Made by a program: the position numbers and the translations under genes. The notes beneath the pieces were generated by a model. It saw only the letters and a list, made by a program, of their open reading frames with translations. It was not told where the DNA came from and did no database searches. Below are positions 16,450 to 24,867 of a DNA stretch of 64,000 bases, one piece after another (position 1 is the first letter of the stretch; every line of letters begins with the position of its first letter). The stretch comes from Micromonospora coerulea. GTDB lineage: Bacteria > Actinomycetota > Actinomycetes > Mycobacteriales > Micromonosporaceae. Location of the stretch: NCBI RefSeq assembly GCF_016598485.1, contig NZ_JAEMUW010000011.1, positions 1-64,000 of the forward strand, given 5' to 3'.

Positions 16450-16893
16450 TCACCGCCCGGCGAGCGCCGCCCAGCCCGGCGTCCCCGGCTCCCGCCGCAG
16501 CGGCATGCCCGCCTCGGCCGGCGTCCGGTCGCCCTTGCGCTGGTTGCACTCGTAGCAGGCGGCGGTGGTGTTCTTCCAGGTGTTCCGGCCGCCCCGGGAG
16601 CGGGGCAGGATGTGGTCGATGGTGCTGGCCGCGGCGTCGCAGTACGCGCAGCGGCGGCCGTCGCGGCGCAGCACGCCGGCCCGGGACCAGGCCGGCCCGG
16701 CGCTGAACCGCCAGCGGGTGACGACGTACCGGACGAGGCGGACCACCCGGGGAACCGGGAAGACCCCGATCAGCTGGTCCGGCTCGGCCTCGTGGATCTC
16801 GGCGACCCGCCGGCAGAGCATCCGGATGGCGTGTTGGACGGTGACCCGGTGCAGCGGGCCGAGGTCGGCGTTGATGACGAGGACGGCGTCCAC
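16450..16893 (-). CDS. HNH endonuclease
   Basis: A 147-residue protein with a C-terminal HNH nuclease domain: first zinc pair CAYCDA, catalytic segment TIDHILPRSRGGRNTWKNTT and second zinc pair CYECNQRKGD. The N-terminal 60 residues, starting VLVINADLGPLHRVTVQHAI, are typical of the family of short actinobacterial HNH proteins found outside introns and phages, whose natural role is not settled. GTG start with GAAGGGAGAG ahead. Confidence 0.9.
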   Translation of the reverse strand: MDAVLVINADLGPLHRVTVQHAIRMLCRRVAEIHEAEPDQLIGVFPVPRVVRLVRYVVTRWRFSAGPAWSRAGVLRRDGRRCAYCDAAASTIDHILPRSRGGRNTWKNTTAACYECNQRKGDRTPAEAGMPLRREPGTPGWAALAGR

Positions 16894-16944
16894 CGGGCTC
16901 TCCCTTCGACTGACGGTGGTGTGGATCCGGCCCGGACAGCGAAA

Positions 16945-16976
16945 AGCCGCCCGGTCCGGGATGCGGACGGGCGGCT
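16945..16976 (-). terminator. Hairpin with short T-run
   Basis: On the minus strand AGCCGCCCG pairs with CGGGCGGCT and is followed directly by TTTT. It lies after the CrtU-like gene and before the HNH gene start and so should separate the two. Confidence 0.6.
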
Positions 16977-17118
16977 GGGCGCGTGGGGACGCGTCAGTCG
17001 GGTCGTCCGGCGACTGGACCTTCGGTTCGGCAACCGTCGCCGAGCAGCCTCGACGGCACGGTGGTGACGTGCGGCTGCGACATCGACGGCTCCCGGAACG
17101 GTGGTTGACCTTGCGCGG

Positions 17119-17247
17119 TCACGGTAGTTCCGCGCGGGAAAGGCGGGCAACGTATTTCGATCCGCCGTCGGCCGGGTGGCGTTGCCGGCCGGCCCGGTGG
17201 TTGGTGGCCATCGCCCGGCGCAGCACGGCCACGTTCAGCGGTGTCAT
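17119..17247 (-). CDS. Possible 42-residue protein coupled to the CrtU-like gene
   Basis: A reading frame from ATG 17247 overlaps the stop of the upstream gene as ATGA. It encodes 42 residues beginning MTPLNVAVLRRAMATNH and ending ARLSRAELP, with nine arginines. Overlap coupling and the position before a terminator suggest translation. It has no recognised motif. It may equally be chance, since short open frames are common at this base composition. Bases 16977-17118 hold nothing further. Confidence 0.35.
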   Translation of the reverse strand: MTPLNVAVLRRAMATNHRAGRQRHPADGGSKYVARLSRAELP

Positions 17248-18773
17248 CGCCGGCCGGCGAGCAGACCGCGCGGCCGGACCGACCGGAGCGGCTCGGTCGC
17301 CCCGCCCGCCCCGCGCAGGATGTGGTTCGCGGCGATGATGCCGGTCGCGGCGGACCGTTCCATCAGCGCGCTCGGGAACTCGGTGCGGATGCCGTCGCCG
17401 GCCAGGTAGAGGCCGTCGGCGTCGGTACGCACCCCGGGCCGCCACGCGTGACTGCCCGGGGTGAACGCGGGTGCCCGCGCCTCCACCCGGGCGCGCAGCT
17501 CCCGGACCGTCAGCTCCGCCACCTCCGGCCAGAGCCCGGTCAGCTCGACCCGCATCCGCTCGGCCAGCTCCTCGGCCGGCACGTCCGGCTCGCAGGCGTA
17601 CGCGTGCAGCTCCACCACCGAACCGCCGGTCCCCTCCGCCCAGCGGCGCGGCCGGTTCTCCAGCCGGTGGTAGAGGGTGACCGAGTCCAGTGTGGGCTGG
17701 CGGGACACCCCGCTGAACACCGCCCGGTCGGCGCGGACGTCCCCATCCAGCCAGTAGCGCGCCACCGCGTACGGCGGACCGGCCTTGCCGAACGCGGGCA
17801 TCCGCGCCACCAGCCGGGGCGCCGCCGCGGCCAGGACGGGGGAGGCCGCGACCAGCGCGGCGAGCGCCGGCGGGTCGACGGCGAGCACGACGTGGCCGGC
17901 GGCGTGCGACGAGCCGTCCGTGACGGTCACCCGCCAGCCGCCCGGCTCCCGGTCCAGCCGGGTGACGGCGGCACCGGTCCGCACCCGCCCGCCGTGCTGC
18001 TCCACGTGCCGGGTCAGCGGCTCCCAGATCGCCGTGGCGTAGTCCTCGTCCGGGCAGTCGAAGGCCAGCCCCTCCGGGTTGCCCAACAGGTAGAAGTGGA
18101 ACTGGGCGATCAGCTCGGCGGCCGACATCTCCGCCTCGTGATTGAAGAACGAGTGCGAGAAGACCTCGAAGAGCATCGCCCGGGCCCGGTCCGGCAGCCG
18201 CAGCGAGGTGAGTAGCTCGTCGGCCGTCATGTCGTCGAACTCGGCGTAGGTGCGCACCGGGTCGTAGCTGAGCAGCGGCAGCGCCGCGTCCCGGTCCATC
18301 CCGCGCAGGTCGGCCAAGCGCACGCTCGGGCTGCGCAGCAGCAGGGCGAGCAGGTTCGCCGGCGGCGCGGGCGGCAGCTTGCCGAACTCCTCGGTGGGCC
18401 ACTGCCCGGACAGGATCGGGTAGCCGGGGATCGGCTTCAGCAAGCCCAGGTCGGGGTCGACCCGGCGGAGGATCGACCGCCAGTTGTAGTACTGCCGGAA
18501 GAACGCGTGGAAGCCGTGCTCGTTGCGCTGCGTCCCGTCCGCCAGGGCCTCCGGCCAGGCACCGAGCCGCCCGCCCAGGGTCGGCGCCGCCTCCAGCACG
18601 GTGACGTCCACCCCGCGCTCGGCCAGCACCACCGCCGCCGACATGCCGGCGATCCCGCCGCCGACCACGACCGCCGCGAGCGGGCGCGGCACGCGGGCGG
18701 CGCCATCGTCGCCGGGGTCCACCACGTGTTCGCGTACGCCGATGAACCGACCGACCACTTGGGACAGCGCCAT
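17244..18773 (-). CDS. CrtU-like FAD-dependent carotenoid oxidoreductase
   Basis: A 509-residue flavoprotein of the amine-oxidase/phytoene-desaturase superfamily. The FAD site is AVVVGGGIAGMSAAVVLAER near residue 35, closed by the terminal YLAGDGIRTEFPSALMERSA. The stretches GFHAFFRQYYNWRSILRR and the following PGYPIL resemble isorenieratene synthase (CrtU), which turns beta rings of carotenoids into aromatic phi rings. No other carotenoid genes are in the window, so the true substrate could differ; squalene-type desaturases are the alternative. ATG 18773 is preferred for its GAAGAGG site over ATG 18815. Confidence 0.75.
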   Translation of the reverse strand: MALSQVVGRFIGVREHVVDPGDDGAARVPRPLAAVVVGGGIAGMSAAVVLAERGVDVTVLEAAPTLGGRLGAWPEALADGTQRNEHGFHAFFRQYYNWRSILRRVDPDLGLLKPIPGYPILSGQWPTEEFGKLPPAPPANLLALLLRSPSVRLADLRGMDRDAALPLLSYDPVRTYAEFDDMTADELLTSLRLPDRARAMLFEVFSHSFFNHEAEMSAAELIAQFHFYLLGNPEGLAFDCPDEDYATAIWEPLTRHVEQHGGRVRTGAAVTRLDREPGGWRVTVTDGSSHAAGHVVLAVDPPALAALVAASPVLAAAAPRLVARMPAFGKAGPPYAVARYWLDGDVRADRAVFSGVSRQPTLDSVTLYHRLENRPRRWAEGTGGSVVELHAYACEPDVPAEELAERMRVELTGLWPEVAELTVRELRARVEARAPAFTPGSHAWRPGVRTDADGLYLAGDGIRTEFPSALMERSAATGIIAANHILRGAGGATEPLRSVRPRGLLAGRR

Positions 18774-18811
18774 GGGCGACCTCTTCGACGACAGGCCTAC
18801 AGTCTGCCCGA

Positions 18812-19303
18812 TCATGCCGCCGGCGGCAGCAGGCAGCGCCGCTCCCGGTCCGAGGCCGGCCAGACGTACTCCAGATCGACCGGGGTGTCACCGAACCGGG
18901 GGCCGTAGTGCGCGGGGTCCTTGCGCAGCAGCGAGGAGCGGTGGCTCAGGTGCAGGTCGTCGCGGCCCAGCCAGGGCGGCAGCTCACCGGCCGCGGCCAG
19001 CTCGGCCTGGGTCCGGATGATGTCGATGCCGCAGGCGGTGGCGAGGTCGGTGGTCATGGTGCCCGCGCACGTGTCCGCCCGGCCCGGCTCGCACCAGACC
19101 GCGCACATGTCCAACCCGTACCGGGTGAGCGCCTCCTCGTACCCGGCCCACATCTTCACCGCCGGGTGGTTGCGCCAGCCGTAGTCCGGGCGGGTCAGCC
19201 CGCGCAGCACCTGGATCGTCTCCACCCGCTGCTTGCCCAGCCGCTTCTGGTCCAGCGCCCGGGCGCTCGCCAGGAAATCCGGGTACGGGAGGAATGTCTG
19301 CAT
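18812..19303 (-). CDS. MSMEG_6728 / pyrimidine-dimer DNA glycosylase-like protein
   Basis: A 163-residue protein starting MQTFLPYPDFLASARALDQK, followed by RLGKQRVETIQVLRGL and GWRNHPAVKMWAGYEEAL. This is the pattern of the family annotated from Mycobacterium MSMEG_6728, related to T4 endonuclease V-like pyrimidine-dimer glycosylases. The C-terminal HLSHRSSLLRKDPAHYGPRF is also characteristic. Activity in these cellular relatives is little tested, so DNA repair is a family-based guess. ATG 19303 was chosen because the family begins there. The CrtU-like gene follows after 38 bp. Confidence 0.8.
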   Translation of the reverse strand: MQTFLPYPDFLASARALDQKRLGKQRVETIQVLRGLTRPDYGWRNHPAVKMWAGYEEALTRYGLDMCAVWCEPGRADTCAGTMTTDLATACGIDIIRTQAELAAAGELPPWLGRDDLHLSHRSSLLRKDPAHYGPRFGDTPVDLEYVWPASDRERRCLLPPAA

Positions 19304-19389
19304 GCCGGCTGCTCTACCCGTCCCGGCGTACGCCATGCTTCATGATCGCGGGGCTGCGCCGGCCGCGAGCGGCTGACTACGATCCGGGC

Positions 19390-21186
19390 ATGGCCGAGCC
19401 CCTGCGCGACCGTGCCCGCCGCGCGACCGGCTGGCGGTTGCGCATGAACGGCGACCTCCGCCCCCACTACGTGGTCTGCGGTCGCGACCCGCTCGCCTAC
19501 TGGGTGGTCAAGGCGCTGCTCGGCCCCGAGCCGGCCGCCGCCCGGGTCCGGGTCACCCTGGTCGTGCCCGAGCGCCGCCGCTCCGACGGCCCCGACGGCC
19601 GCGACATCGAGGGCATCCAGGTGGTCCGGGCCGACCGGCTCGACGAGGCGGCCTTCCGCCGGGCCGGGCTGGCCGGTGCCGACGGGCTGGCCCTGCTGCA
19701 CCAGGACGACGTGGGCAACATGCACGCCGCGCTCTGCGCCCAGGAGATCGAGCCACGGCTGCGTCTGGTGGTACGAATGTTCAACACCAGCCTCGCCAAC
19801 GGCGTACGGCAGATCTTCCCCGACTCGGCGGTGCTCTCCGACGCCTCCATGGCGGCGCCGGCCTTCGTGGCCGCCGCGCTCGGTGAACTCGCCCCCACCC
19901 ATTTCCGGCACGCGGGACGCACCCTCTACGTGGCCCGACGCACCGACGTACGCCCCGGGGACGTGGTCAGCGGACTGGCCGTCACCACCGACCCGGACCT
20001 GGTCCGGGTCCTGCCCGCCGACGAGTCGGCGGCCGACGTGGTGCTGGCCGAGGCGACCGGCCAGCCGCCCGGCACTGAGCTCGCCGCCCGCCGGCTGGTC
20101 CGGGCCCGGCGCCGGCGGGAGCCGGTCGCGATGCTGCTCCGCGCGGCCCGCAGCTTCGCCACCCGCAAGATCGGCATCGCGGTGATGCTGCTGCTCGCGG
20201 TGATCGCCCTGCTCGGCTGGCTCAACGGCCGCGCGGTGGACGTGAGCTGGACCGAGGCGCTCTACCTGACCCTGGTCACCACCCTGAGCGGGCAGGACCC
20301 GGACGTCACCAAGCCGGCCGCCGCCCAGGTCATGCAGGTGGTGCTCAACCTCGCCGGGCTGGCGCTGATCCCGTTGATCACCGCGGTGGTGGTGGACGGC
20401 ATCGTCAACGCCCGGCTGGCCCTGCACGCGGGCCGGATCCAACCGGACCGCTCCGGGCACGTGGTGGTGGTCGGGCTCGGCAACATCGGCACCCGGGTGA
20501 TGGCTCAGCTGCAGGACTTCGGGGTCGAGGTGGTGGCCATCGACAAGGTCGCGGACGCGCGCGGCGCGGCGCTGGCGCACCGGCTCGGCGTACCAGTGAT
20601 CGTCGGCGACGCCGGGCTGGAGGAGACGCTGCGGGGCGCTTCGGTCGACACCTGCCAGGCCCTCGTCGTGGTCTCCACGGACGACGGAACCAACCTGCGC
20701 GCCGCACTGAACGGCCGGGCGCTCAACGCCGAGCTGCGCGTCGTGCTCCGGCTCTTCGACGGCGACTTCGCCGAACGGATCCAGAAAGCGTTCGGCATCG
20801 GCATCTCGGCCAGCGTGTCGTACCTGGCCGCACCCTCGTTCGCGGCGGCGCTGCTGGACCGGGCGGTGATCGCCACCATCCCGGTCGGCCGGCACGCGCT
20901 GTTGGTCACCGAGGTGCCGGTGGTCGCCGGCTCCCCGATCGACGGCCGGCCGCTCGCCGCGGTGGCCCGCCCCGGCGAGGTGCGCCTGCTCGCGCACACC
21001 AGGGCCGGCCAGAAGACCGACTGGACCGCCGATCCCCGGATGGTGATCTCGGCGGGGGACCGGTTGACCGTGGTGGCCCGGCGGGCCGGGCTGAGCGCCC
21101 TGCTCCGCGAGACCACCCCGCCGCCGGCCGCGCCCCCGGCCGCACCGGGCGGCGTTCCCGTGCCGCGGTCCGCCGAGGAGGACTGA
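19390..21186 (+). CDS. Two-RCK (TrkA-N) ion-channel-like membrane protein
   Basis: A 598-residue protein with an unusual order: TrkA-N domain, membrane part, second TrkA-N domain. The first Rossmann domain starts HYVVCGRDPLAYWVVKAL (residues 27-45). Two membrane helices follow (KIGIAVMLLLAVIALLGWL near 265 and VVLNLAGLALIPLITAVVVD near 325) around a pore-loop-like LYLTLVTTLSGQDPDV. The second RCK starts HVVVVGLGNIGTRVMAQL near 357, with the Asp that ends the NAD site in VVAIDK. The canonical K+ filter TxGYG is absent, so ion selectivity is open. TACGAT stands six bases before the ATG without a ribosome site. Confidence 0.8.
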   Translation: MAEPLRDRARRATGWRLRMNGDLRPHYVVCGRDPLAYWVVKALLGPEPAAARVRVTLVVPERRRSDGPDGRDIEGIQVVRADRLDEAAFRRAGLAGADGLALLHQDDVGNMHAALCAQEIEPRLRLVVRMFNTSLANGVRQIFPDSAVLSDASMAAPAFVAAALGELAPTHFRHAGRTLYVARRTDVRPGDVVSGLAVTTDPDLVRVLPADESAADVVLAEATGQPPGTELAARRLVRARRRREPVAMLLRAARSFATRKIGIAVMLLLAVIALLGWLNGRAVDVSWTEALYLTLVTTLSGQDPDVTKPAAAQVMQVVLNLAGLALIPLITAVVVDGIVNARLALHAGRIQPDRSGHVVVVGLGNIGTRVMAQLQDFGVEVVAIDKVADARGAALAHRLGVPVIVGDAGLEETLRGASVDTCQALVVVSTDDGTNLRAALNGRALNAELRVVLRLFDGDFAERIQKAFGIGISASVSYLAAPSFAAALLDRAVIATIPVGRHALLVTEVPVVAGSPIDGRPLAAVARPGEVRLLAHTRAGQKTDWTADPRMVISAGDRLTVVARRAGLSALLRETTPPPAAPPAAPGGVPVPRSAEED

Positions 21187-21208
21187 CGACTCCGGGCCGA
21201 TCGCGCCG

Positions 21209-22453
21209 TCAGCGTCGGCTGGCGACCGTGTGCCGGATGGCGTACCCGGCGGCGCCGAGGGCGAGGACGCCGAAGCCGGTGAGCACGCTGGCCCACGGCA
21301 GGTTGACCGCGAGCACGACGCAGCCGACCAGGCCGGCCGCCGCGAGCAGCTGCACCGGGAGCTTCCGGGCCGGCTCCCGGCCGAGGGTGAGCGCCGAGGC
21401 GTTGGCGATCGCGTAGTAGACCAGCACGGTGCAGCTGGAGAAGCCGATCGCTCCCCGCACGTCGGCGAGCGCGACCACCACGATCACCACGGCGGCGACG
21501 GCCAGCTCGGCGCGGTGCGGGACCTGGTACCGGGGATGCACGGCGGCCAGCGCGCCGGGCAGATCCCGCCGCCGGGCCATCGCCAGCGTGGTGCGTCCGA
21601 CCCCGGCGAGCAGGGAGAGCAGCACCCCGGTCACCGCAACGGTGGCCCCGGCCCGGACCACCCAGGCCAGGCCGGGCAGGCCGGCGGCGGTCACCACGTC
21701 GGCCAGCGGCGCGGCCGAGGCGGCGAGCCGCTCCTCGCCGAGCACGCCGAGCGCCACCACGGCCAGCGCCAGGTAGATCGCCAGCACCACGCCGAGGGCG
21801 AGCGGCACCGCGCGGGGGATGGTCCGCTCCGGGTCGCGGACCTCCTCGCCGAGGGTGGCGATCCGGGCGTACCCGGCGAAGGCGAAGAAGAGCAGGCCGG
21901 CGGCGGTGAGCACGGCCCGGGCCCCGGTGCCGGCGAGGTCGTCCAGCCGGTCCACGGCGACGTGCGGCGCACCGGTCACCGCCACCAGGGCGAGCACCAC
22001 CAGCACGAGGCCGACCAGCGCCCGGGTCGCCGCGGCGGTCTTGCCGATGCCGCGCAGGTTCACCGCGGTCACCGCCACCACCGCGGCGACCGCGACCAGC
22101 CGCGCGTGCCCCGGCCAGAGATACGCCCCGATGGTCAGCGCCATCGCCGCGCAGCTCGCCGTCTTGCCGACCACGAATCCCCAGCCGGCGAGGAACCCGG
22201 CGAACGGGTGCAGCCGCTCGCGGCCGTAGACGTAGGTGCCGCCGGACTCCGGGTAGCGGGCGGCCAGCCGGGCCGAGCTGGTTGCGTTGCACCAGGCGAT
22301 GAAGCCGGCCAGGGCGAGCGCGAGCAGCAGCCCGGCGCCGCCGGCCGCCGCCGCGGCCGGGGCGAAGACCACGAAGACGCCCGCGCCGAGCATCGACCCC
22401 AGACCGACGACCACCGCATCGGGTACGCCCAACCGCCGCCTCAGCTGATCCAT
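21209..22453 (-). CDS. APC-family amino-acid permease
   Basis: A 414-residue transporter with twelve hydrophobic segments and the APC first-helix signature VVVGLGSMLGAGVFVVFAPA. The substrate loop GSMLGAG binds the amino-acid backbone in relatives. Further family marks are RYPESGGTYVYGRERLHPF before helix three, and the helix ALLFFAFAGYARIATLGEEV written here as LLFFAFAGYARIATLGEEVR. Probably an amino acid or amine importer; specificity unknown. The gene begins 9 bp after the PAP2 stop and so shares its transcript. Confidence 0.88.
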   Translation of the reverse strand: MDQLRRRLGVPDAVVVGLGSMLGAGVFVVFAPAAAAAGGAGLLLALALAGFIAWCNATSSARLAARYPESGGTYVYGRERLHPFAGFLAGWGFVVGKTASCAAMALTIGAYLWPGHARLVAVAAVVAVTAVNLRGIGKTAAATRALVGLVLVVLALVAVTGAPHVAVDRLDDLAGTGARAVLTAAGLLFFAFAGYARIATLGEEVRDPERTIPRAVPLALGVVLAIYLALAVVALGVLGEERLAASAAPLADVVTAAGLPGLAWVVRAGATVAVTGVLLSLLAGVGRTTLAMARRRDLPGALAAVHPRYQVPHRAELAVAAVVIVVVALADVRGAIGFSSCTVLVYYAIANASALTLGREPARKLPVQLLAAAGLVGCVVLAVNLPWASVLTGFGVLALGAAGYAIRHTVASRR

Positions 22454-22462
22454 CAGCGAAGG

Positions 22463-23215
22463 CTAGGGCGTCGAGGTGAACGGCCGGTCCCAGGCTCGCA
22501 ACCGGCCGGGGAGCGGCAGGTCGTCCCAGGGCACCCGGTGCAGCAGCCGGTCCAGCAGCAGGCCCAGCAGCAGCCCGGCCACCGAGTCGGTCAGCCAGTG
22601 CCAGCCCAGGTAGGTGGTGGTGCAGAACACGATCACCGGCGGCAGCACGCGGACCGCCATGATCAGGTTGTCCGGTACCGGGCGGTGCAGGGTGCGCAGC
22701 AGCGCGGGAAGCAGCAGCGCAAGGATGCCGTACCAGACGATCGAGTTGGCCACGTGCCCGGACGGGTAGGACACCCCGTAGGGGCCGTCGGTGTGGAAGA
22801 TCTGGACGGTGTCCGGTTCCGGCAGGTAGGGCGGCTTGACGCTGGCGGTGGGTGCGGCCCGATCGGACCAGAGCTTCAGCGGCCCGATGGTCAGGACCGT
22901 CAGCACGAACGCGGCCACCGGCGGTAGCACCGGCCGGATCGACCGGGACCGGACGGCCACCAGCACGCCGAGCCCCGCCGCGAGCAGGGTCAGCGGCGTC
23001 CCCTGGCCGAGATAGTTGAGCACCCGCGCCAACCAGTACGCCGCCGCCGGCCGGTGCGCGTCCGCCCAGTCGGCGACCGCGCGGTCGAGGCCGAGGAACT
23101 GGCCGCTGGCGAGCGCGACGGTCAGCCCGACCAGGGCGGCGAGCAGCAGCGCGTCCCACCACCAGCCGGCCGGCCGGTGCGGCACCCGCTGGCGTACTCC
23201 CGTGGCCTCCCGCAC
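22463..23215 (-). CDS. PAP2-family membrane phosphatase
   Basis: A 250-residue polytopic membrane protein with the three-part acid-phosphatase signature. The segments are PLKLWSDRAAPTASVKPPY (motif 1, with the usual R-P replaced by R-A-A-P), YPSGHVANSIVWYG (motif 2, catalytic His) and TTYLGWHWLTDSVAGLLLGL (motif 3, with H-W-L-T-D). It should remove phosphate from a lipid such as undecaprenyl pyrophosphate or phosphatidate at the outer face. The GTG start has TAGCGT six bases upstream and no ribosome site, so the transcript may be leaderless. Confidence 0.87.
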   Translation of the reverse strand: MREATGVRQRVPHRPAGWWWDALLLAALVGLTVALASGQFLGLDRAVADWADAHRPAAAYWLARVLNYLGQGTPLTLLAAGLGVLVAVRSRSIRPVLPPVAAFVLTVLTIGPLKLWSDRAAPTASVKPPYLPEPDTVQIFHTDGPYGVSYPSGHVANSIVWYGILALLLPALLRTLHRPVPDNLIMAVRVLPPVIVFCTTTYLGWHWLTDSVAGLLLGLLLDRLLHRVPWDDLPLPGRLRAWDRPFTSTP

Positions 23216-23319
23216 GCGACCACGCTACCGGCCGCGGACAGCGCCGGACCGACGCGGGCGGCGGTGCCTGTGTGCCAAGCCACGAAGGGAAGCGCTCGGG
23301 TGGGAGAGCCGGCACACTT

Positions 23320-24537
23320 GTGCCCGTGCGGATCACCTCGGCCCTCGTCGACCCGGCGCTGCTCGACCTTCCCTGGTCGACCCCGCTGGAGGAGTGGCCC
23401 GCCCAGCACCTGGTCGCCCTGCCGCAGGGCATCTCCCGGCACATCGTCCGGTTCGTCCGGCTCGGTGACTACGTGTACGCGTTCAAGGAGACCCGCGAGC
23501 GGATCGCCGAACGGGAGTACGACCTGCTCCGTGCCCTGGAGCGAATCGACTTCCCGTCGGTCGAGGCGGTGGCGATCGTCGCCGACCGGCAGACCGAGGA
23601 CGGGGAACCTCTGGAGTCGGTCCTGATCACCCGGCATCTGCAGTTCTCGCTGCCCTACCGGGCGCTCTTCTCGCACACACTGCGACCGGAGACGATGAGC
23701 CGGCTGCTCGACGCGCTCGCCGCGCTGATCGTGCGGATGCACCTGACCGGCTTCTTCTGGGGCGACTGCTCGCTGTCGAACACGCTGTTCCGCCGGGACG
23801 CCGGGGCGTTCGCCGCCTACCTGGTCGACGCCGAGACCGGGGCGCTGCACAGCTCGCTCTCCAACGGCCAGCGCGGCGAGGACCTGGAGATCGCCCGGGT
23901 GAACATCTTCGGCGAGGCGCTGGACCTCCAGGCCGCCGGGCTGCTGCACGAGTCCATCGACCCGGAGGTGGTCTGCGAGGAGGTCGTGCAGCGCTACGAG
24001 CGGCTCTGGCACGAGATCACCTACGAGCAGCAGGTCGAGCGGGAGGCCCGGCACGACATCGAGGGGCGGATCCGCCGCCTCAACGAGCTGGGCTTCGACG
24101 TCGCCGAGGTGGCCCTGTCGACGGCCGACAACGGCCGCTACCTGGTCCGGCCCAAGGTGGTGGACGCCGGCTACCACACCCGGCGGCTGCTCCGCCTGAC
24201 CGGCCTGGACGCCGAGGAGAACCAGGCCCGCCGGCTCCTCAACGACCTGGACGCGTACCGGGTGGAGAGCGACCTGACCGACGAGCAGCAGGCGGCGCAC
24301 CGCTGGCTGACCGAGGTCTTCGAGCCGGTGGTCCGCGCGGTGCCCGCGCACCTGCGCCACAAGCTTGAGCCGCAGGAGATCTTCGCCCAGATCATCGAGC
24401 ACAAGTGGCTGCTCTCCGAGCGCGCCGGCCGGGACGTCGGGATGGGGCCGGCCGTGCAGTCGTACCTGGCCGACGTGCTGGTGCACCGCCCCGACGAGCA
24501 GGCCGTGCTCGGCGTCGAGGTCCCCGCCGTCGGCTGA
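23320..24537 (+). CDS. DUF4032 protein with kinase-like N-terminal domain
   Basis: A 405-residue protein. The first 210 residues look like a degenerate lipopolysaccharide-kinase/Rio-type fold: FKETRERIAEREYDLLRALE (possible Lys and Glu pair), HLTGFFWGDCSLSNTLF (catalytic-loop-like D-x-x-x-x-N) and AYLVDAETG (in place of DFG). The C-terminal half, containing NELGFDVAEVALSTADNGRY and HKWLLSERAGRDVGMGPAVQ, is DUF4032. The family is widespread in actinobacteria and uncharacterised. Starts at GTG 23320 or GTG 23326; GGGAGAG is upstream. Confidence 0.78.
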   Translation: MPVRITSALVDPALLDLPWSTPLEEWPAQHLVALPQGISRHIVRFVRLGDYVYAFKETRERIAEREYDLLRALERIDFPSVEAVAIVADRQTEDGEPLESVLITRHLQFSLPYRALFSHTLRPETMSRLLDALAALIVRMHLTGFFWGDCSLSNTLFRRDAGAFAAYLVDAETGALHSSLSNGQRGEDLEIARVNIFGEALDLQAAGLLHESIDPEVVCEEVVQRYERLWHEITYEQQVEREARHDIEGRIRRLNELGFDVAEVALSTADNGRYLVRPKVVDAGYHTRRLLRLTGLDAEENQARRLLNDLDAYRVESDLTDEQQAAHRWLTEVFEPVVRAVPAHLRHKLEPQEIFAQIIEHKWLLSERAGRDVGMGPAVQSYLADVLVHRPDEQAVLGVEVPAVG

Positions 24538-24735
24538 CCCGGGTCCCCGGGCCCCTGCCGTATGTGGTGGGCCGCGCGGTCCGACCGCCGACGGCACCTC
24601 TGCCCAGCCGCGGTTCGGCGCCCTTGCGGTTCGGCGCCCTTGCGGTGTGGCGCTTCGCGATGCGGTCCTGGGCCGCTCGGCCCGGTGCCCGGTGCCCGGC
24701 CCCGGCGTGCCGCGGAAGACGTGGTTGTGGCTTCC

Positions 24736-24798
24736 TTTGGAGCTGATGTCGTAAACGAATCAACATGACACCGATTCGTTCGTGATATCAGCTCCAAA
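24736..24798. repeat. 26-bp-arm imperfect palindrome, AT-richer than surroundings
   Basis: Arms 24736-24761 and 24773-24798 match at 22 of 26 positions around an 11-base loop; each end reads TTTGGAGCTGAT. It lies between the convergent DUF4032 and nagA genes, so a bidirectional terminator is likely; a dispersed palindromic repeat is the alternative. Confidence 0.75.
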
Positions 24799-24816
24799 GC
24801 GTGTTCCGAGGTATAG

Positions 24817-24865
24817 CAGCCCGCAGCCCGCAGCCCGCAGCCCGCAGCCCGCAGCCCGCAGCCCG
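24817..24865 (+). repeat. Seven tandem copies of CAGCCCG
   Basis: Seven exact head-to-tail 7-bp units end 3 bp before the nagA stop codon on the other strand. The array is likely to vary in copy number by slippage. Confidence 0.9.
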
Positions 24866-24867
24866 GC

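Larger units (their letters stand above)
24538..24867. other. 330-bp convergent spacer rich in repeats
   Basis: No gene. It holds a 16-bp direct repeat in tandem (24610-24625 and 24626-24641), a large palindrome and a 7-bp tandem array that are listed separately. Both flanking genes end here. Confidence 0.7.

Noticed and set aside
20505-23444. 979-codon minus-strand open frame
   Set aside because: It runs through the channel, permease and PAP2 genes in the wrong frame and has no domain.
24817-24865. CRISPR-like array
   Set aside because: Units of 7 bp without spacers are a simple tandem repeat, and no cas genes are present.
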